This document shows positions 17,558-26,379 of a stretch of DNA of 64,000 nt, one piece after another. The DNA lies in NCBI GenBank assembly GCA_964539135.1, contig CAZIFG010000005.1, positions 1 through 64,000 on the forward strand. Reading direction: 5' to 3'. A program made the translations under genes and the position numbers. The notes under the pieces were generated by a model that worked only from the letters and a program-made list of their open reading frames with translations, did no database searches and was not told the origin of the DNA. Origin of the DNA: CAZIFG01 sp964539135 (GTDB lineage Bacteria; Margulisbacteria; Marinamargulisbacteria; GCA-2716485; CAZIFG01). Positions within the stretch are counted from its first letter, which is position 1, and each line of letters begins with the position of its first letter.

Positions 17558-18478
17558 ATGGCCAAAATAAGGATGTCCCAGAGTATAAAAAAGGGACTTG
17601 TGCTTTTAGGGTTTCTAGGATGGAGTGCAACGCTTCAGGCTAAAGCCTTAAAGGTAGACATGCAGGTATCCACGAGCTCCATTCAGATGGGCGATTATAT
17701 CGCGTTGGAAGTGCGTACAAACACAGAGATGATTTCGGGTAACATGAAATTTGCCAATAGAGTGTTTAGATGGTATTTAGAGCCAAAATCTAAAAAAAAC
17801 GATTACACCTATTTGGCGTATATTGCAGCCCCGATAAACACTCCCAAAGGGGTGTCTTTAAATATTCTGGTAGCGATGACCTTTCCAAAAGGGAGGCGCT
17901 TTGAAAAAAGCGTAGAGATAAAATATGGGGAGGGGCAAGAGGCAGGCAAAGTGCTGGCGCCGAAAAGAGTGCCAAAGATTCAGTTAAAAGGAGAAGCAGC
18001 ACGTGTAAATAAAAATACAGCTCTTTTAGCAGAGGAATCCGCAGGGATTAGAGAGCTTTTTAAAACAGAAACACGCGCGCCTCGATTGGCGCTACCCTTT
18101 AAGCAGCCAGTACAAGGGAAGATTTCATCGGGGTTTGGGATAGTACGAAACTATCAAGATACAGAAAATAGGGTGCATAAAGGGGTAGATATTGCGGCCA
18201 AGGAAGGGGATTGGATTGTAGCGCCAGAAAAAGGGACGGTGATTATGAGTCAATTTTTGGAATGTCATGGAGAGTCGATCATGATTGACCATGGCTATGG
18301 AATCATTACCATTTATAATCATTTATCCGAGCGGCGAAAAGCAGTTGGCGATAGTGTCAAAAAGGGCGAGCTTATTGGAAAAGTGGGGCAAACAGGGGTA
18401 TCAACAGGAGCTCACTTGCATTGGGGATTGAGTGTTCAAAATATACGCGTTAACCCCTTGAAGTGGGTAGGGATTTAG
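17558..18478 (+). CDS. M23-family peptidoglycan endopeptidase (exported)
   Basis: The 306-residue protein has an N-terminal signal peptide ending near LQAKA, a beta-rich middle region (about 30-170) and a C-terminal LytM/peptidase M23 domain (about 185-300). The zinc ligands are intact: HKGVDIA (HxxxD) and GAHLHWGLS (HxH), with the IDHGYGIITIYNHLS core between. It probably trims wall peptides during growth or division. Its 3' end overlaps the convergent PlsY-like gene by four bases. Confidence 0.92.
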   Translation: MAKIRMSQSIKKGLVLLGFLGWSATLQAKALKVDMQVSTSSIQMGDYIALEVRTNTEMISGNMKFANRVFRWYLEPKSKKNDYTYLAYIAAPINTPKGVSLNILVAMTFPKGRRFEKSVEIKYGEGQEAGKVLAPKRVPKIQLKGEAARVNKNTALLAEESAGIRELFKTETRAPRLALPFKQPVQGKISSGFGIVRNYQDTENRVHKGVDIAAKEGDWIVAPEKGTVIMSQFLECHGESIMIDHGYGIITIYNHLSERRKAVGDSVKKGELIGKVGQTGVSTGAHLHWGLSVQNIRVNPLKWVGI

Positions 18479-19074
18479 CGATAGTCAAAGGTTTGAAGCA
18501 GCGTTTCCGGGCGACCTTCAAGACATTTAAAAAAGTAAACATGGTAATGGGACAGGATGATGAGGGTCATGCCACCATTGACCCAATACCATAAAGTAGG
18601 TAATCCCAGATACGAGATCCAAAAGAAGCCAGACAGAGAGGCCATTAAAAGGCCCAGATGAAAAGATCGAGAGATAAGCGTGCATACGGCCATTGAAAGG
18701 GCCAAAATAAGGGCAAAAACGGGATTGATGTAAAAACTCATTCCCCAGAGTATCAATAGTGGAGAACGGGCAGAAAACGACAGTAAAGGCGATACAGAAT
18801 GCAATAAAAGGCATAGGGTGGCAAAAAAGGCCAAGAAAAAAGGAGATAAACTGATAACGTCATCGAAAAGGTATAAGACAACAATCCCTTGAAAAAAGGT
18901 AAGAACCAGAATCAGTAAGGTCAGAAAAGGTGTCATGGACATAAAAAGCGGCGTATCTTGGGTTTCCATTTGGGACGTCAGCGTAACAACGTAACGATGG
19001 ATGCCCAAGATAAAATCTTGAACCGGAAGCATTGCGACAAAGAATGCCAAAAAATAAGCCCAAAAAAGTGTCAT
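18475..19074 (-). CDS. Degenerate PlsY-like membrane protein
   Basis: The 199-residue protein has about five membrane helices. Several spots line up with PlsY, the acyl-phosphate glycerol-3-phosphate acyltransferase. The LTFFQGIVVLYL segment sits where PlsY has DxxKG...V, and ISRSFHLGLLMASLSG where PlsY has TRYVSLGSI. The C-terminal SHYHVYFFKCLEGRPE matches the HxxNIxRLxxGxE end. The motifs needed for catalysis are lost: KGGKG is replaced by SARSP, and the N-terminal GSGNxGATN is not visible. It may be a non-catalytic membrane protein. The family link is by eye only. Confidence 0.55.
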   Translation of the reverse strand: MTLFWAYFLAFFVAMLPVQDFILGIHRYVVTLTSQMETQDTPLFMSMTPFLTLLILVLTFFQGIVVLYLFDDVISLSPFFLAFFATLCLLLHSVSPLLSFSARSPLLILWGMSFYINPVFALILALSMAVCTLISRSFHLGLLMASLSGFFWISYLGLPTLWYWVNGGMTLIILSHYHVYFFKCLEGRPETLLQTFDYR

Positions 19075-19117
19075 ACCCCTCAGTATAAGTTAAACGTTAA
19101 AAATTAGCCAGTAAATG

Positions 19118-20344
19118 CTACTGATCCAGCTCAAAAGCGGCATGTAGAATTTGAAGCGCCGTTTCAGCCTGAGCGCGTTGAATTGCACATGAAATTTTAA
19201 TTTCAGAGGTTGTAATTCTCAAGATATTAATACCAGCTTGTCCAAGTGCTTGAAACATTTTAGCGGCAACGCCAGGTTTTGAAATCATCCCGACCCCAAC
19301 AGCAGATACTTTCGCAACATCATCATTGGCAATCACTTCTTTTGCACCGATATCAGTAGCGACTTGTTCTGAAATTTCAACAGCACGAGGCAAATCATCT
19401 CGAGAGACAGAAAACGAAATGTCATTTTTAGCAGAAGCATCTTGAGCTTCTACACTTTGAATGATCATATCAATGTTAATGCCAGCTTGGGCCAGTGCCG
19501 TAAATAAAAGGCCTGCATTTCCGGGTCTATCGGGAATAGATAGGACTGAAATAATTGCTTCGTCTTTATTAACAGTGACGCCTGTTACGGGTTTGTTGAC
19601 TTCCATGGTTGCTATCTCCTTAACGCGTGTACCTTCACTGAGGTCAAATGATGATCGAACATGTAAAATAATGCCATTTTCCTTGGCGCACTCTACAGAG
19701 CGTGGGTGTAAAACCCCAGCCCCTAAAGAAGCGAGCTCTAACATTTCTTCATAAGAAATAGTCGCTAATTTTTTGGCACCACTCACCTTGCGAGGGTCTG
19801 TCGTATACACACCATCCACATCGGTATAAATTTCGCATTCAGGTGCGCCTAAAGCGGCAGCTAAGACAACCGCAGAGGTATCGGATCCACCGCGTCCAAT
19901 CGTAGTGATGTCATTATTGGCATTAATACCTTGAAAGCCAGTGACAATGACAACTTTGCCAGCGGCAAGTTCTTTTTTAAGTCGATCAGCAGACACGTCA
20001 ATGATTTTAGCGCGTGAATGAAAATCTTCTGTTAAGACACCGGCTTGTGGGCCTGAAAGGGAAATGGCATCATGGCCAATGCTGAGAAGATGCATGGCTA
20101 AAAGGGCAGCCGAAACATTTTCACCCGTAGAGAGAAGGGCATCATATTCTCGGGAATTGGGTCTATCGGCCATATGCTTGGCCAAGTCAACCAAGTGGTC
20201 AGTAGTATCGCCCATGGCAGAGACAACCACCACAACGTTTTTGTATTGAGATTTTGTTGCAATAATGCGTTGCGCCACGGCTTTAATACGCTCAGGTGTG
20301 CCCACAGAGGTGCCGCCAAATTTTTGAACAATTAATGATTCCAT
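19118..20344 (-). CDS. lysC: Aspartokinase
   Basis: The enzyme phosphorylates aspartate, the first step to lysine, diaminopimelate, threonine and methionine; with dapF and murA nearby this serves wall synthesis. The 408-residue protein has the N-terminal VQKFGGTSVGTPERI, the TIGRGGSDTSAVVLAAAL nucleotide region and EIYTDVDGVYTTDPR. Two C-terminal ACT domains (about 265-405) suggest feedback control by amino acids. Length is that of a LysC-type monofunctional enzyme. The 125-base upstream region shows no riboswitch that I can recognise. Confidence 0.95.
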   Translation of the reverse strand: MESLIVQKFGGTSVGTPERIKAVAQRIIATKSQYKNVVVVVSAMGDTTDHLVDLAKHMADRPNSREYDALLSTGENVSAALLAMHLLSIGHDAISLSGPQAGVLTEDFHSRAKIIDVSADRLKKELAAGKVVIVTGFQGINANNDITTIGRGGSDTSAVVLAAALGAPECEIYTDVDGVYTTDPRKVSGAKKLATISYEEMLELASLGAGVLHPRSVECAKENGIILHVRSSFDLSEGTRVKEIATMEVNKPVTGVTVNKDEAIISVLSIPDRPGNAGLLFTALAQAGINIDMIIQSVEAQDASAKNDISFSVSRDDLPRAVEISEQVATDIGAKEVIANDDVAKVSAVGVGMISKPGVAAKMFQALGQAGINILRITTSEIKISCAIQRAQAETALQILHAAFELDQ

Positions 20345-20469
20345 CGTTACTCACCTATTTTTTACTAAATTTGAGCCGGAAGCAGTATACAGTAAATCCG
20401 TAAAAACAAAAACACTTTTTGAGCATGGGGCTGTTGATAAGGGGCGAGGAATACCGTAACATAGGGGCA

Positions 20470-21042
20470 ATGGAAAAAATGTATTTAGGCCTTATAGGCC
20501 AAAACGGCGCCGGAAAATCATCGGTTTGTACATACTTAATATCAAAAGGATTTAAGGTCTATTCCTTATCGGATATTGTCAGATCCTGGATTGCCCAACA
20601 TGGCGGTGCTTTAGACCGAGACACCTTAATTGAGACATCCAATCAGTTAAAACTCAAATACGGGAGTCAATTTTTTGCAGAGGAGACGTTTAAACAGGCA
20701 GAGGCACTTGAAAGGGTATGCTTTGATAGCGTCCGTCATCCCGAAGAAGTTCGGTTTCTAAAAGAAAAAGGCACCGCATTTATTGGGATAGAAGCAGATC
20801 CTGAGATTCGGTATAAACGGGTCTTAAGTCGGGGTAAAGAGACAGACCATATTGAATATGACACCTTTTTGCGCCAAGATAAGCGGGAATTATCAGGCGA
20901 AAGCTCGGGGCAAAACATTGGGGAGTGTCTCGAACAGTGTCGCTATACCATAAACAATAATGGCAGTTATGAAGATTTAACGCAGGCCATAGATAAAATT
21001 TTAGACCAGATAAAGGGAGACGTATGCCAAGACTCATTGTAA
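20470..21042 (+). CDS. P-loop nucleotide kinase-like protein (dephospho-CoA kinase/UPF0200-like)
   Basis: The 190-residue protein has a Walker A GQNGAGKSS near residue 11. A FDSVRHPEEVRFL segment and a lid-like RGKETDHIEYDTFLRQDKRE follow. The VYSLSDIVRSW and ETSNQLKLKYGSQFFAEET pattern resembles the UPF0200/dephospho-CoA-kinase-like group rather than canonical CoaE. The substrate is not known. The start at 20470 was chosen over upstream 20419 because the P-loop strand begins immediately after it. It overlaps murA by 19 bases. Confidence 0.75.
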   Translation: MEKMYLGLIGQNGAGKSSVCTYLISKGFKVYSLSDIVRSWIAQHGGALDRDTLIETSNQLKLKYGSQFFAEETFKQAEALERVCFDSVRHPEEVRFLKEKGTAFIGIEADPEIRYKRVLSRGKETDHIEYDTFLRQDKRELSGESSGQNIGECLEQCRYTINNNGSYEDLTQAIDKILDQIKGDVCQDSL

Positions 21043-22277
21043 CCGGGGGACAAGTTTTAAACGGAACAGTAAAAGCGGGAGGGGCGAAGAATTCGGCACT
21101 TCCCTTACTGGCGGCCTGTATTATGCTCGATGGCGAAACCAGCTTTGGGAATGTACCTCAGTTATTAGACGTTCAAATCATGTGTCGCATGCTCAATGAA
21201 CTGGGTTTAAGGACCGAGCAAGAAAGCGGCAATAAAGTCCATATTTGGAACAATAAAAAAGTGCGTCATATTGCGCCCTACGAATTGGTAACAGCAATGA
21301 GAGCTTCTTTTTTTGTGGCAGGCCCTATTTTAGCCAAAACAGGGTTTGCAAAAGTGCCCCTCCCAGGAGGCTGTTCCATTGGAGAGCGACCTGTAGATCT
21401 TCATTTAAAGGGATTTGAAGCCTTAGGGGCTACCATTAGCATGGAGCATGGATTTGTTCAGATTGAGGCTAAAAATGGCTTAAAAGGAACCACGATTCAT
21501 TTGGATTTCCCCTCTGTAGGGGCAACTGAAAATTTATTAATGGCAGCTTGTTTAGCAGAGGGGACAACCGTCATTGAAAATGCGGCCAAAGAACCTGAAA
21601 TTGATGATTTATGTGATTTGATGGTTAAAGCAGGTGCAACCATTACAGGGATAGGGACCGCAACGTTAACGATTTATGGTGTGAGTAAGTTAAAAGGAGT
21701 TCATAATTATCAAGTCATTCCAGATCGCATTGAAGCCGCAACCTTACTGATTGCAGGCGCAATTACGCAGGGGGATGTAACAGTCACCGATGTTAATATT
21801 GTTCATCAGGAGCCCCTCTTAAAGGTATTGCGTGCCGCACAGTTAGACATTGAGGTTGGAGAAGATTGGATGCGAGTTAAAGGGGGACATCGTGCAAAAG
21901 CGGTAGACATAGAAACCAGTCCTTTTCCTGGATTTCCAACAGACATGCAAGCACAGGTTATGGCATTATTAACCGTAGCAGAAGGAAAAAGCATCATTAA
22001 AGAAACCATTTTTGAAAATAGGTTCATGCACGCAAGAGAGCTCATGCGCATGGGGGCAAAAATAAAACTAAACGAACACATCGCAGTGATTGAAGGAGTA
22101 AATGCGCTTTCTGGGGCAGAGGTTAAAATAACAGACTTAAGAGCAGGCGCAGCCTTGATTTTAGCCGCACTTGTAGCAGAGGGGCGCTCAGATATCTATG
22201 GACTCAAACATTTAAATCGCGGTTATCATGACTTACCTGGAAAATTAAGATCTTTAGGAGCCATTGTAGAAGAGTAG
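21024..22277 (+). CDS. murA: UDP-N-acetylglucosamine 1-carboxyvinyltransferase
   Basis: MurA transfers enolpyruvate to UDP-GlcNAc, the first committed peptidoglycan step. The 417-residue protein has the start pattern GGQVLNGTVKAGGAKNSALPLLAA and the catalytic loop PLPGGCSIGERPVDLHL, where Cys is the fosfomycin-sensitive residue. The SVGATENLLMAACLAEGTTVIENAAKEPEI block and the FPTDMQAQ region are also intact. Full length. Confidence 0.97.
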   Translation: MPRLIVTGGQVLNGTVKAGGAKNSALPLLAACIMLDGETSFGNVPQLLDVQIMCRMLNELGLRTEQESGNKVHIWNNKKVRHIAPYELVTAMRASFFVAGPILAKTGFAKVPLPGGCSIGERPVDLHLKGFEALGATISMEHGFVQIEAKNGLKGTTIHLDFPSVGATENLLMAACLAEGTTVIENAAKEPEIDDLCDLMVKAGATITGIGTATLTIYGVSKLKGVHNYQVIPDRIEAATLLIAGAITQGDVTVTDVNIVHQEPLLKVLRAAQLDIEVGEDWMRVKGGHRAKAVDIETSPFPGFPTDMQAQVMALLTVAEGKSIIKETIFENRFMHARELMRMGAKIKLNEHIAVIEGVNALSGAEVKITDLRAGAALILAALVAEGRSDIYGLKHLNRGYHDLPGKLRSLGAIVEE

Positions 22278-22282
22278 CTACC

Positions 22283-23239
22283 ATGAAAATTCAGGTTCAA
22301 AAATACAATGGAATAGGGAATGACTTTTTAATCGTAATGGATGAGCCTCATGGAACTGTTGCGGAACACCTATTTGGGCCATCTGCTGTGTTATCCTCGT
22401 CCTCAAGTCCTCACTTATACCGTATAAACTCCGGGCTTTCGGACTCGGAATGCCTTGCAGCTGATCCAAACGTAGGCGTTTCGCAACAGTCCCCTCATCC
22501 CTGGGAAAAGTGGGCTGTATTGTGGTGTGATAGGAAGTTAGGATTAACGAAAAAAGGTGAAAAAATCGGCGCGGATGGACTGATTGTGGTTCAAAAGAAA
22601 GAATCCGGAAATTTTTATATGCGCATTATTAACGGCGATGGATCAGAGCCGGAAATGTGTGGCAATGGCATTCGATGTATGGCTGCATTTTTAGTGGAAA
22701 ATCAGCATCTAAAGGATACGGCGTTTACAATTGAAACCCCTGCAGGACCCATTGGCGTCGTGTGTGATCGCGATCAAAATGGAACGGTGAAATCTGTCCG
22801 AGTGGATATGGGACCCCCTCGAATCAATGAGCCTAAAACCATAGATGTAGGAGGAACACGGCAATCGGGTAGATTTGTATCGATGGGGAATCCTCATTTT
22901 GTCATGGAATCTAAAAATCTGCCAGAACTGGATTTATCCAAAATAGGCCCTGTGTATGAACACAACAAAGCCTTTCCAGAGGGGGCCAATATTGAATTTA
23001 TAGAAGTGAATGGGCCCAAAGAAATTACAATGAGAGTTTGGGAGCGGGGCGCTGGAGAAACACAGGCGTGTGGAACAGGGGCCTGTGCCGTTGTTGTGGC
23101 AATGGTCAGTGAAAATAAAGCGGAGAGATGTTGTACGGTTCACTTACCCGGCGGTGATTTGGAGATTGAGTGGACAGAAACAACGATAATCATGACAGGT
23201 CCAGTTGAAAAGGAATACGACATGGAGTGTGTAGTGTGA
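22283..23239 (+). CDS. dapF: Diaminopimelate epimerase carrying a 49-residue in-frame repeat insertion
   Basis: DapF converts LL- to meso-diaminopimelate for lysine and peptidoglycan. Both catalytic cysteines are present (DGSEPEMCGNGIRC and GETQACGTGAC), with NPHFV and the N-terminal KYNGIGNDF. The protein has 318 residues against about 270 usually. The excess is residues 24-72: a mobile-element-like repeat (22352-22492, 47 codons) plus a 2-codon target duplication (Pro-His at 22-23 and again at 71-72). The insert sits in the surface loop before the RKLGLTKKGEKIGADG segment and far in sequence from both cysteines, so the enzyme is probably active. The overlap with the next gene is a GTGA. Confidence 0.95.
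   Translation: MKIQVQKYNGIGNDFLIVMDEPHGTVAEHLFGPSAVLSSSSSPHLYRINSGLSDSECLAADPNVGVSQQSPHPWEKWAVLWCDRKLGLTKKGEKIGADGLIVVQKKESGNFYMRIINGDGSEPEMCGNGIRCMAAFLVENQHLKDTAFTIETPAGPIGVVCDRDQNGTVKSVRVDMGPPRINEPKTIDVGGTRQSGRFVSMGNPHFVMESKNLPELDLSKIGPVYEHNKAFPEGANIEFIEVNGPKEITMRVWERGAGETQACGTGACAVVVAMVSENKAERCCTVHLPGGDLEIEWTETTIIMTGPVEKEYDMECVV
22352..22492. mobile_element. Palindromic repeat element, copy 1, inserted in dapF
   Basis: The 141-bp element has imperfect terminal inverted repeats of about 19 bp (22354-22372 against 22473-22491, 16 of 19 pairing). It is flanked by direct repeats CCTCAT (22346-22351 and 22493-22498), a target duplication. An internal inverted repeat adds secondary structure. 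It is about 85% identical by hand alignment over 138 bp to copy 2 at 61693-61830. The insertion is a multiple of three and stop-free in the dapF frame. No transposase is encoded, so movement would be in trans. Confidence 0.9.
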
Positions 23240-24240
23240 AAAAAATAAAAGGGGATATATCGCCCAGTTTGGGACGCGTTTTTTTAGTGGGCTATTATGG
23301 ATGCGGTAATTTAGGCGACGAGTGGTTGCTTTCTTTTTTTAAAAAATATTTTAAAGAAAAAAACATAAAATATACGGTTTTATCAGGAAAAAAGCCAAAA
23401 AAAAATGAGGTTTCTCGGAAAAATATTATCGCTGTTTGGCGCAGCATTCGACATGCAGATACAGTGGTATTTGGAGGCGGATCCATTCTTCAAAATGACA
23501 GTTCCAATAAAAGTTTAGTGTATTATTTAACACTCATTGCATTGGCAAAAAAGTACAATAAAAGAGTCATGCTCATAGGTCAAGGCATAGGACCTATTGA
23601 GGGTGGAGTGATGACTATTTTAACAAAAAAAGTATTAAAAAGGGTTGATTTTATCAGTGTAAGAGACGATGAAAGTAAGCGGCTCTTGGATCAGTGGAAA
23701 ATTCGGTCTATAGAGGCAGCCGATATGGTGTTTCAAGATATTCCAGAGCGATGTCAGGCCTCAGGGGAGGCAGGCGTCATAGCGTGTAATTTAATGCCGT
23801 GGAAACAAAAATGGCCTCAAGGATGGAAAGAAATTAAGCAGCGCATCATGCAGGTATCGTCCTTTGGGCTTTCGATGTCAACGCAGGATAAAAAAGCGAT
23901 GAAGGGGCTTTCTGTTTATAATTTAAGAGAAAGTCCGTTGGAACCTGTGACAGATAAAGAAATTTCGTTAATTATTTGCTTTCGATATCATGTAGCGGTA
24001 TGGGCCGTATTACATGGAATCCCCTTTATTGTTGTGGATAAAAATACAAAATCAAGGGCGCTGGCAAGGGCCTGTGGCCAAGAATGGATATCCGTGAAAG
24101 ACAAAACCATGACCTTAAAAGACTTGGACTCTAAAATAGCCCGAGTAAAAAAGAATTGGGCGTTTTATGCCAATAATGCATTAAAAGCCAGACAAGAATT
24201 GCATGAAAAAGCCGTCTTAAACGAAATGGGGTTAAAGTGA
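23236..24240 (+). CDS. csaB: Polysaccharide pyruvyl transferase family protein (CsaB-like)
   Basis: The 334-residue protein matches the CsaB group, which adds pyruvyl ketals to wall polysaccharides and so creates attachment sites for S-layer-type proteins. Seen: GYYGCGNLGDEWLL near the N-terminus, a VFGGGSILQNDSS motif, the LIGQGIGPIEGG block, ISVRDDESKRLL, and a C-terminal IICFRYHVAVWAVLHGIPF. The GTG at 23236 was chosen because a GGAG lies 8 bases upstream and it gives a GTGA overlap with dapF; a GTG at 23227 is the alternative. It forms a pair with the TagA-like gene. Confidence 0.85.
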   Translation: MKKIKGDISPSLGRVFLVGYYGCGNLGDEWLLSFFKKYFKEKNIKYTVLSGKKPKKNEVSRKNIIAVWRSIRHADTVVFGGGSILQNDSSNKSLVYYLTLIALAKKYNKRVMLIGQGIGPIEGGVMTILTKKVLKRVDFISVRDDESKRLLDQWKIRSIEAADMVFQDIPERCQASGEAGVIACNLMPWKQKWPQGWKEIKQRIMQVSSFGLSMSTQDKKAMKGLSVYNLRESPLEPVTDKEISLIICFRYHVAVWAVLHGIPFIVVDKNTKSRALARACGQEWISVKDKTMTLKDLDSKIARVKKNWAFYANNALKARQELHEKAVLNEMGLK

Positions 24241-24935
24241 GTTTATTATCTGGGTATAGGATCCAGACAGGCGCTAAAGAAGCCGTGCTGGACTGGTGTT
24301 TAAAAGCCCGTAAATCAGAGGGATTTAAGCGAATTTTAACGCTTAATCCTTTAATCATTATGGCGGGAGAAAAGGATAGTGCACTCAAAACATGGATGCA
24401 AAGCGCTGATTTAATTGTGGCAGATGGCGTTGGCGTGTGTTGGGCACTTAAAAAAGAAAAAAACCTTAAAACACAGTCGGTAACAGGGGTGGATTTGGTG
24501 GAAATGCTCCTGAAACAGCCTGTTTCAGTTTACCTAGTGGGGGCAAAACCAGATATTTTAGCGTTGACAGTTAAAAATATAAAGGAAAGATACCCTACTG
24601 TAGGGATAGTGGGCGCCCATCATGGGTACATGACGGCATCAGAACGAGACGCTGTAATCCAAGATATTAGCGAAAAATCGCCAGATTTTGTATGGGTGGC
24701 GATGGGAATTCCCTATCAAGAGTATTTTCTTCAAGCGCTGGCAAAACACGCCAAAAGAGGGATAGGAATAGGCGTTGGCGGAACCTTTGATGTACTATCC
24801 GGGACTTTGAGTAGAGCGCCGAAATGGGTACAATCTCTAAAAATTGAATGGCTGTATCGCGCGATACGGCAGCCGGAACGGTTTAAAAAATTCCCAGAAT
24901 TACTGCGCTTTATGAGCAGAGTAAGTCTAGGGTAG
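24237..24935 (+). CDS. WecG/TagA/CpsF-family glycosyltransferase
   Basis: The 232-residue protein transfers an N-acetyl-aminosugar to a lipid-linked acceptor for wall or capsule polymers. Motifs seen: the DLIVADGVGVCWALK acceptor-site motif, VTGVDLVEMLL, YLVGAKPDILALTVKNI, a WVAMGIPYQEYFL block and IGVGGTFDVLSGTLSRAPKWVQ. A GTG start overlaps the upstream stop (GTGA). csaB-tagA neighbours suggest a pyruvylated secondary wall polymer. The 3' end overlaps convergent pgi by 26 bases. Confidence 0.92.
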   Translation: MSLLSGYRIQTGAKEAVLDWCLKARKSEGFKRILTLNPLIIMAGEKDSALKTWMQSADLIVADGVGVCWALKKEKNLKTQSVTGVDLVEMLLKQPVSVYLVGAKPDILALTVKNIKERYPTVGIVGAHHGYMTASERDAVIQDISEKSPDFVWVAMGIPYQEYFLQALAKHAKRGIGIGVGGTFDVLSGTLSRAPKWVQSLKIEWLYRAIRQPERFKKFPELLRFMSRVSLG

Positions 24936-26376
24936 CTTTAAGCGTTTCAGAGGGGGTTCCTGTGCGCAGGGTTTCCATTAGGGTTTTGCCAAGTTCCACA
25001 CCGGGCTGGTCAAAAGGATTGAGGCCACAGGCAAGACCTTCAAAAATAACGCGGTTTTCATAAAACGACCATAGGGCGCCCAAGTTCTGAGCTGAAAGTT
25101 CCGGTAAAATGACAGTGGTAAAGGGGCGATTGCCTTCAAAATTAAAATTTTTAACAGCATGTGACTTCCCTTGAGCCAAGGCAACCTGTTGGGCGGCTAA
25201 GTGATAGAGGCATTCACGATCCGTCGTTGAAATCGTAATAAATTCAATAGGAAGAGGACGAATGCCTTGATGCACAAGTTGAAAAAAAGCATGTTGAGCA
25301 TTGGTCCCCACGTTGGTCATGAGATAAGGGCTCGCAGGAATATCAAGAGGGATGCCGTGAGCATCCACGGATTTACCAAGGCTTTCACAGAACAGTTGTT
25401 GAAGGTGTAGGGTAAAAATAGAAAAGAATTGAGTATAAGGAACAACCGCTAAGGATTCAAAATGGCAAAAAAGACGATGCCAAATGCCAATAAGAGCAGC
25501 GATCAAGGCTGGATTTTCAGAGAGCGTGGGACATAAAGACTTTTGGTCTAAATCATAAGCACCAGAGAGAAACGCCTTGCAGCAGCTTTCTCCAAATACC
25601 AGTGCAATCAGGAGCATGCCAACGGGGGAAGACGTCGAAAATCGTCCGCCAATTTCAGGGGTAATATAAAACCGGCGAAAGAAAAAATCCGTATCTAAAA
25701 CACTATTGCGGCAAGAAATAGACACAAGATGCTCACGAATGAGAGCCTCTGTATAGCCTTGAGACAAAAAGTAATCACAAATGCGACGAAGATGATCATG
25801 GGTTTCATGAGTACCACCAGATTTTGAGGCGATAATAAACAATGTTGTTTCCAAGGGAAGCGTTTTTAAAATAGGGGTACTCCATAAGGGGTCAATGGAG
25901 GAAAAGAAATAAACTTGAGTGTGACTACTATAACAGGCTGAAAGCGCGCGATATAAGGCCATAGGCCCTAGGTGAGAGCCGCCGATGCCAACTTGAATAA
26001 TATGGGTATAGTGATGGGTGCGTGCAAATTCGAAACAGGTGTTAAGTTCCTCTGTGTATGCAGAAGGGGTCGGATTTCGGGTAGAATGAAAATCCGAGCT
26101 AAGTTCTTCCGTTAAATTGGAAAGATGGGAGTTCATAATATCAGAAAGGCGATCTGTTAACGATAATTCATCAGAAAGTGACTGTAATTCACGAAGAATA
26201 GGTCCAGATGTTAAGGCGCCACTAAATGAAAAAGAGAGGTGTGTAGAGGAACAGCGTGTGCGTTGAATACGATCCGGCGTATAACAGTCTTTTAAATTGG
26301 GAGGTGTTTGAGCAAGGTCTAAAAGCTTGGAATAAGCGTGGGTTTCAGACAAAGAAGGATCGCGTTGGGTCATCAT
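24910..26376 (-). CDS. pgi: Glucose-6-phosphate isomerase
   Basis: The 488-residue enzyme interconverts glucose-6-phosphate and fructose-6-phosphate. Signature pieces: VGIGGSHLGPMALYRAL, the SKSGGTHETHDHL phosphate loop, EIGGRFSTSSPVG, GTNAQHAFFQLVHQG (catalytic His) and ENRVIFEGLACGLNPFDQPGVELGK with the catalytic Lys. The position that is Glu in the GEPGTNGQH motif of animal and E. coli enzymes is Asn here, as I recall for cyanobacterial-type PGIs. It starts three bases after the alternative GlmU gene on the same strand, linking fructose-6-phosphate to amino-sugar synthesis. Confidence 0.93.
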   Translation of the reverse strand: MMTQRDPSLSETHAYSKLLDLAQTPPNLKDCYTPDRIQRTRCSSTHLSFSFSGALTSGPILRELQSLSDELSLTDRLSDIMNSHLSNLTEELSSDFHSTRNPTPSAYTEELNTCFEFARTHHYTHIIQVGIGGSHLGPMALYRALSACYSSHTQVYFFSSIDPLWSTPILKTLPLETTLFIIASKSGGTHETHDHLRRICDYFLSQGYTEALIREHLVSISCRNSVLDTDFFFRRFYITPEIGGRFSTSSPVGMLLIALVFGESCCKAFLSGAYDLDQKSLCPTLSENPALIAALIGIWHRLFCHFESLAVVPYTQFFSIFTLHLQQLFCESLGKSVDAHGIPLDIPASPYLMTNVGTNAQHAFFQLVHQGIRPLPIEFITISTTDRECLYHLAAQQVALAQGKSHAVKNFNFEGNRPFTTVILPELSAQNLGALWSFYENRVIFEGLACGLNPFDQPGVELGKTLMETLRTGTPSETLKATLDLLCS

Positions 26377-26379
26377 AAC

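Noticed and set aside
20345..20469. Possible lysine riboswitch upstream of aspartokinase.
   Set aside because: The gap is only 125 bases and shows none of the conserved lysine-riboswitch blocks.
25270..25320. Pgi has Asn where the GEPGTNGQH motif of animal and E. coli enzymes has the catalytic Glu.
   Set aside because: I recall Asn at the same place in cyanobacterial-type enzymes, and the catalytic His and Lys and all other motifs are intact, so this is probably a natural variant rather than a dead enzyme.
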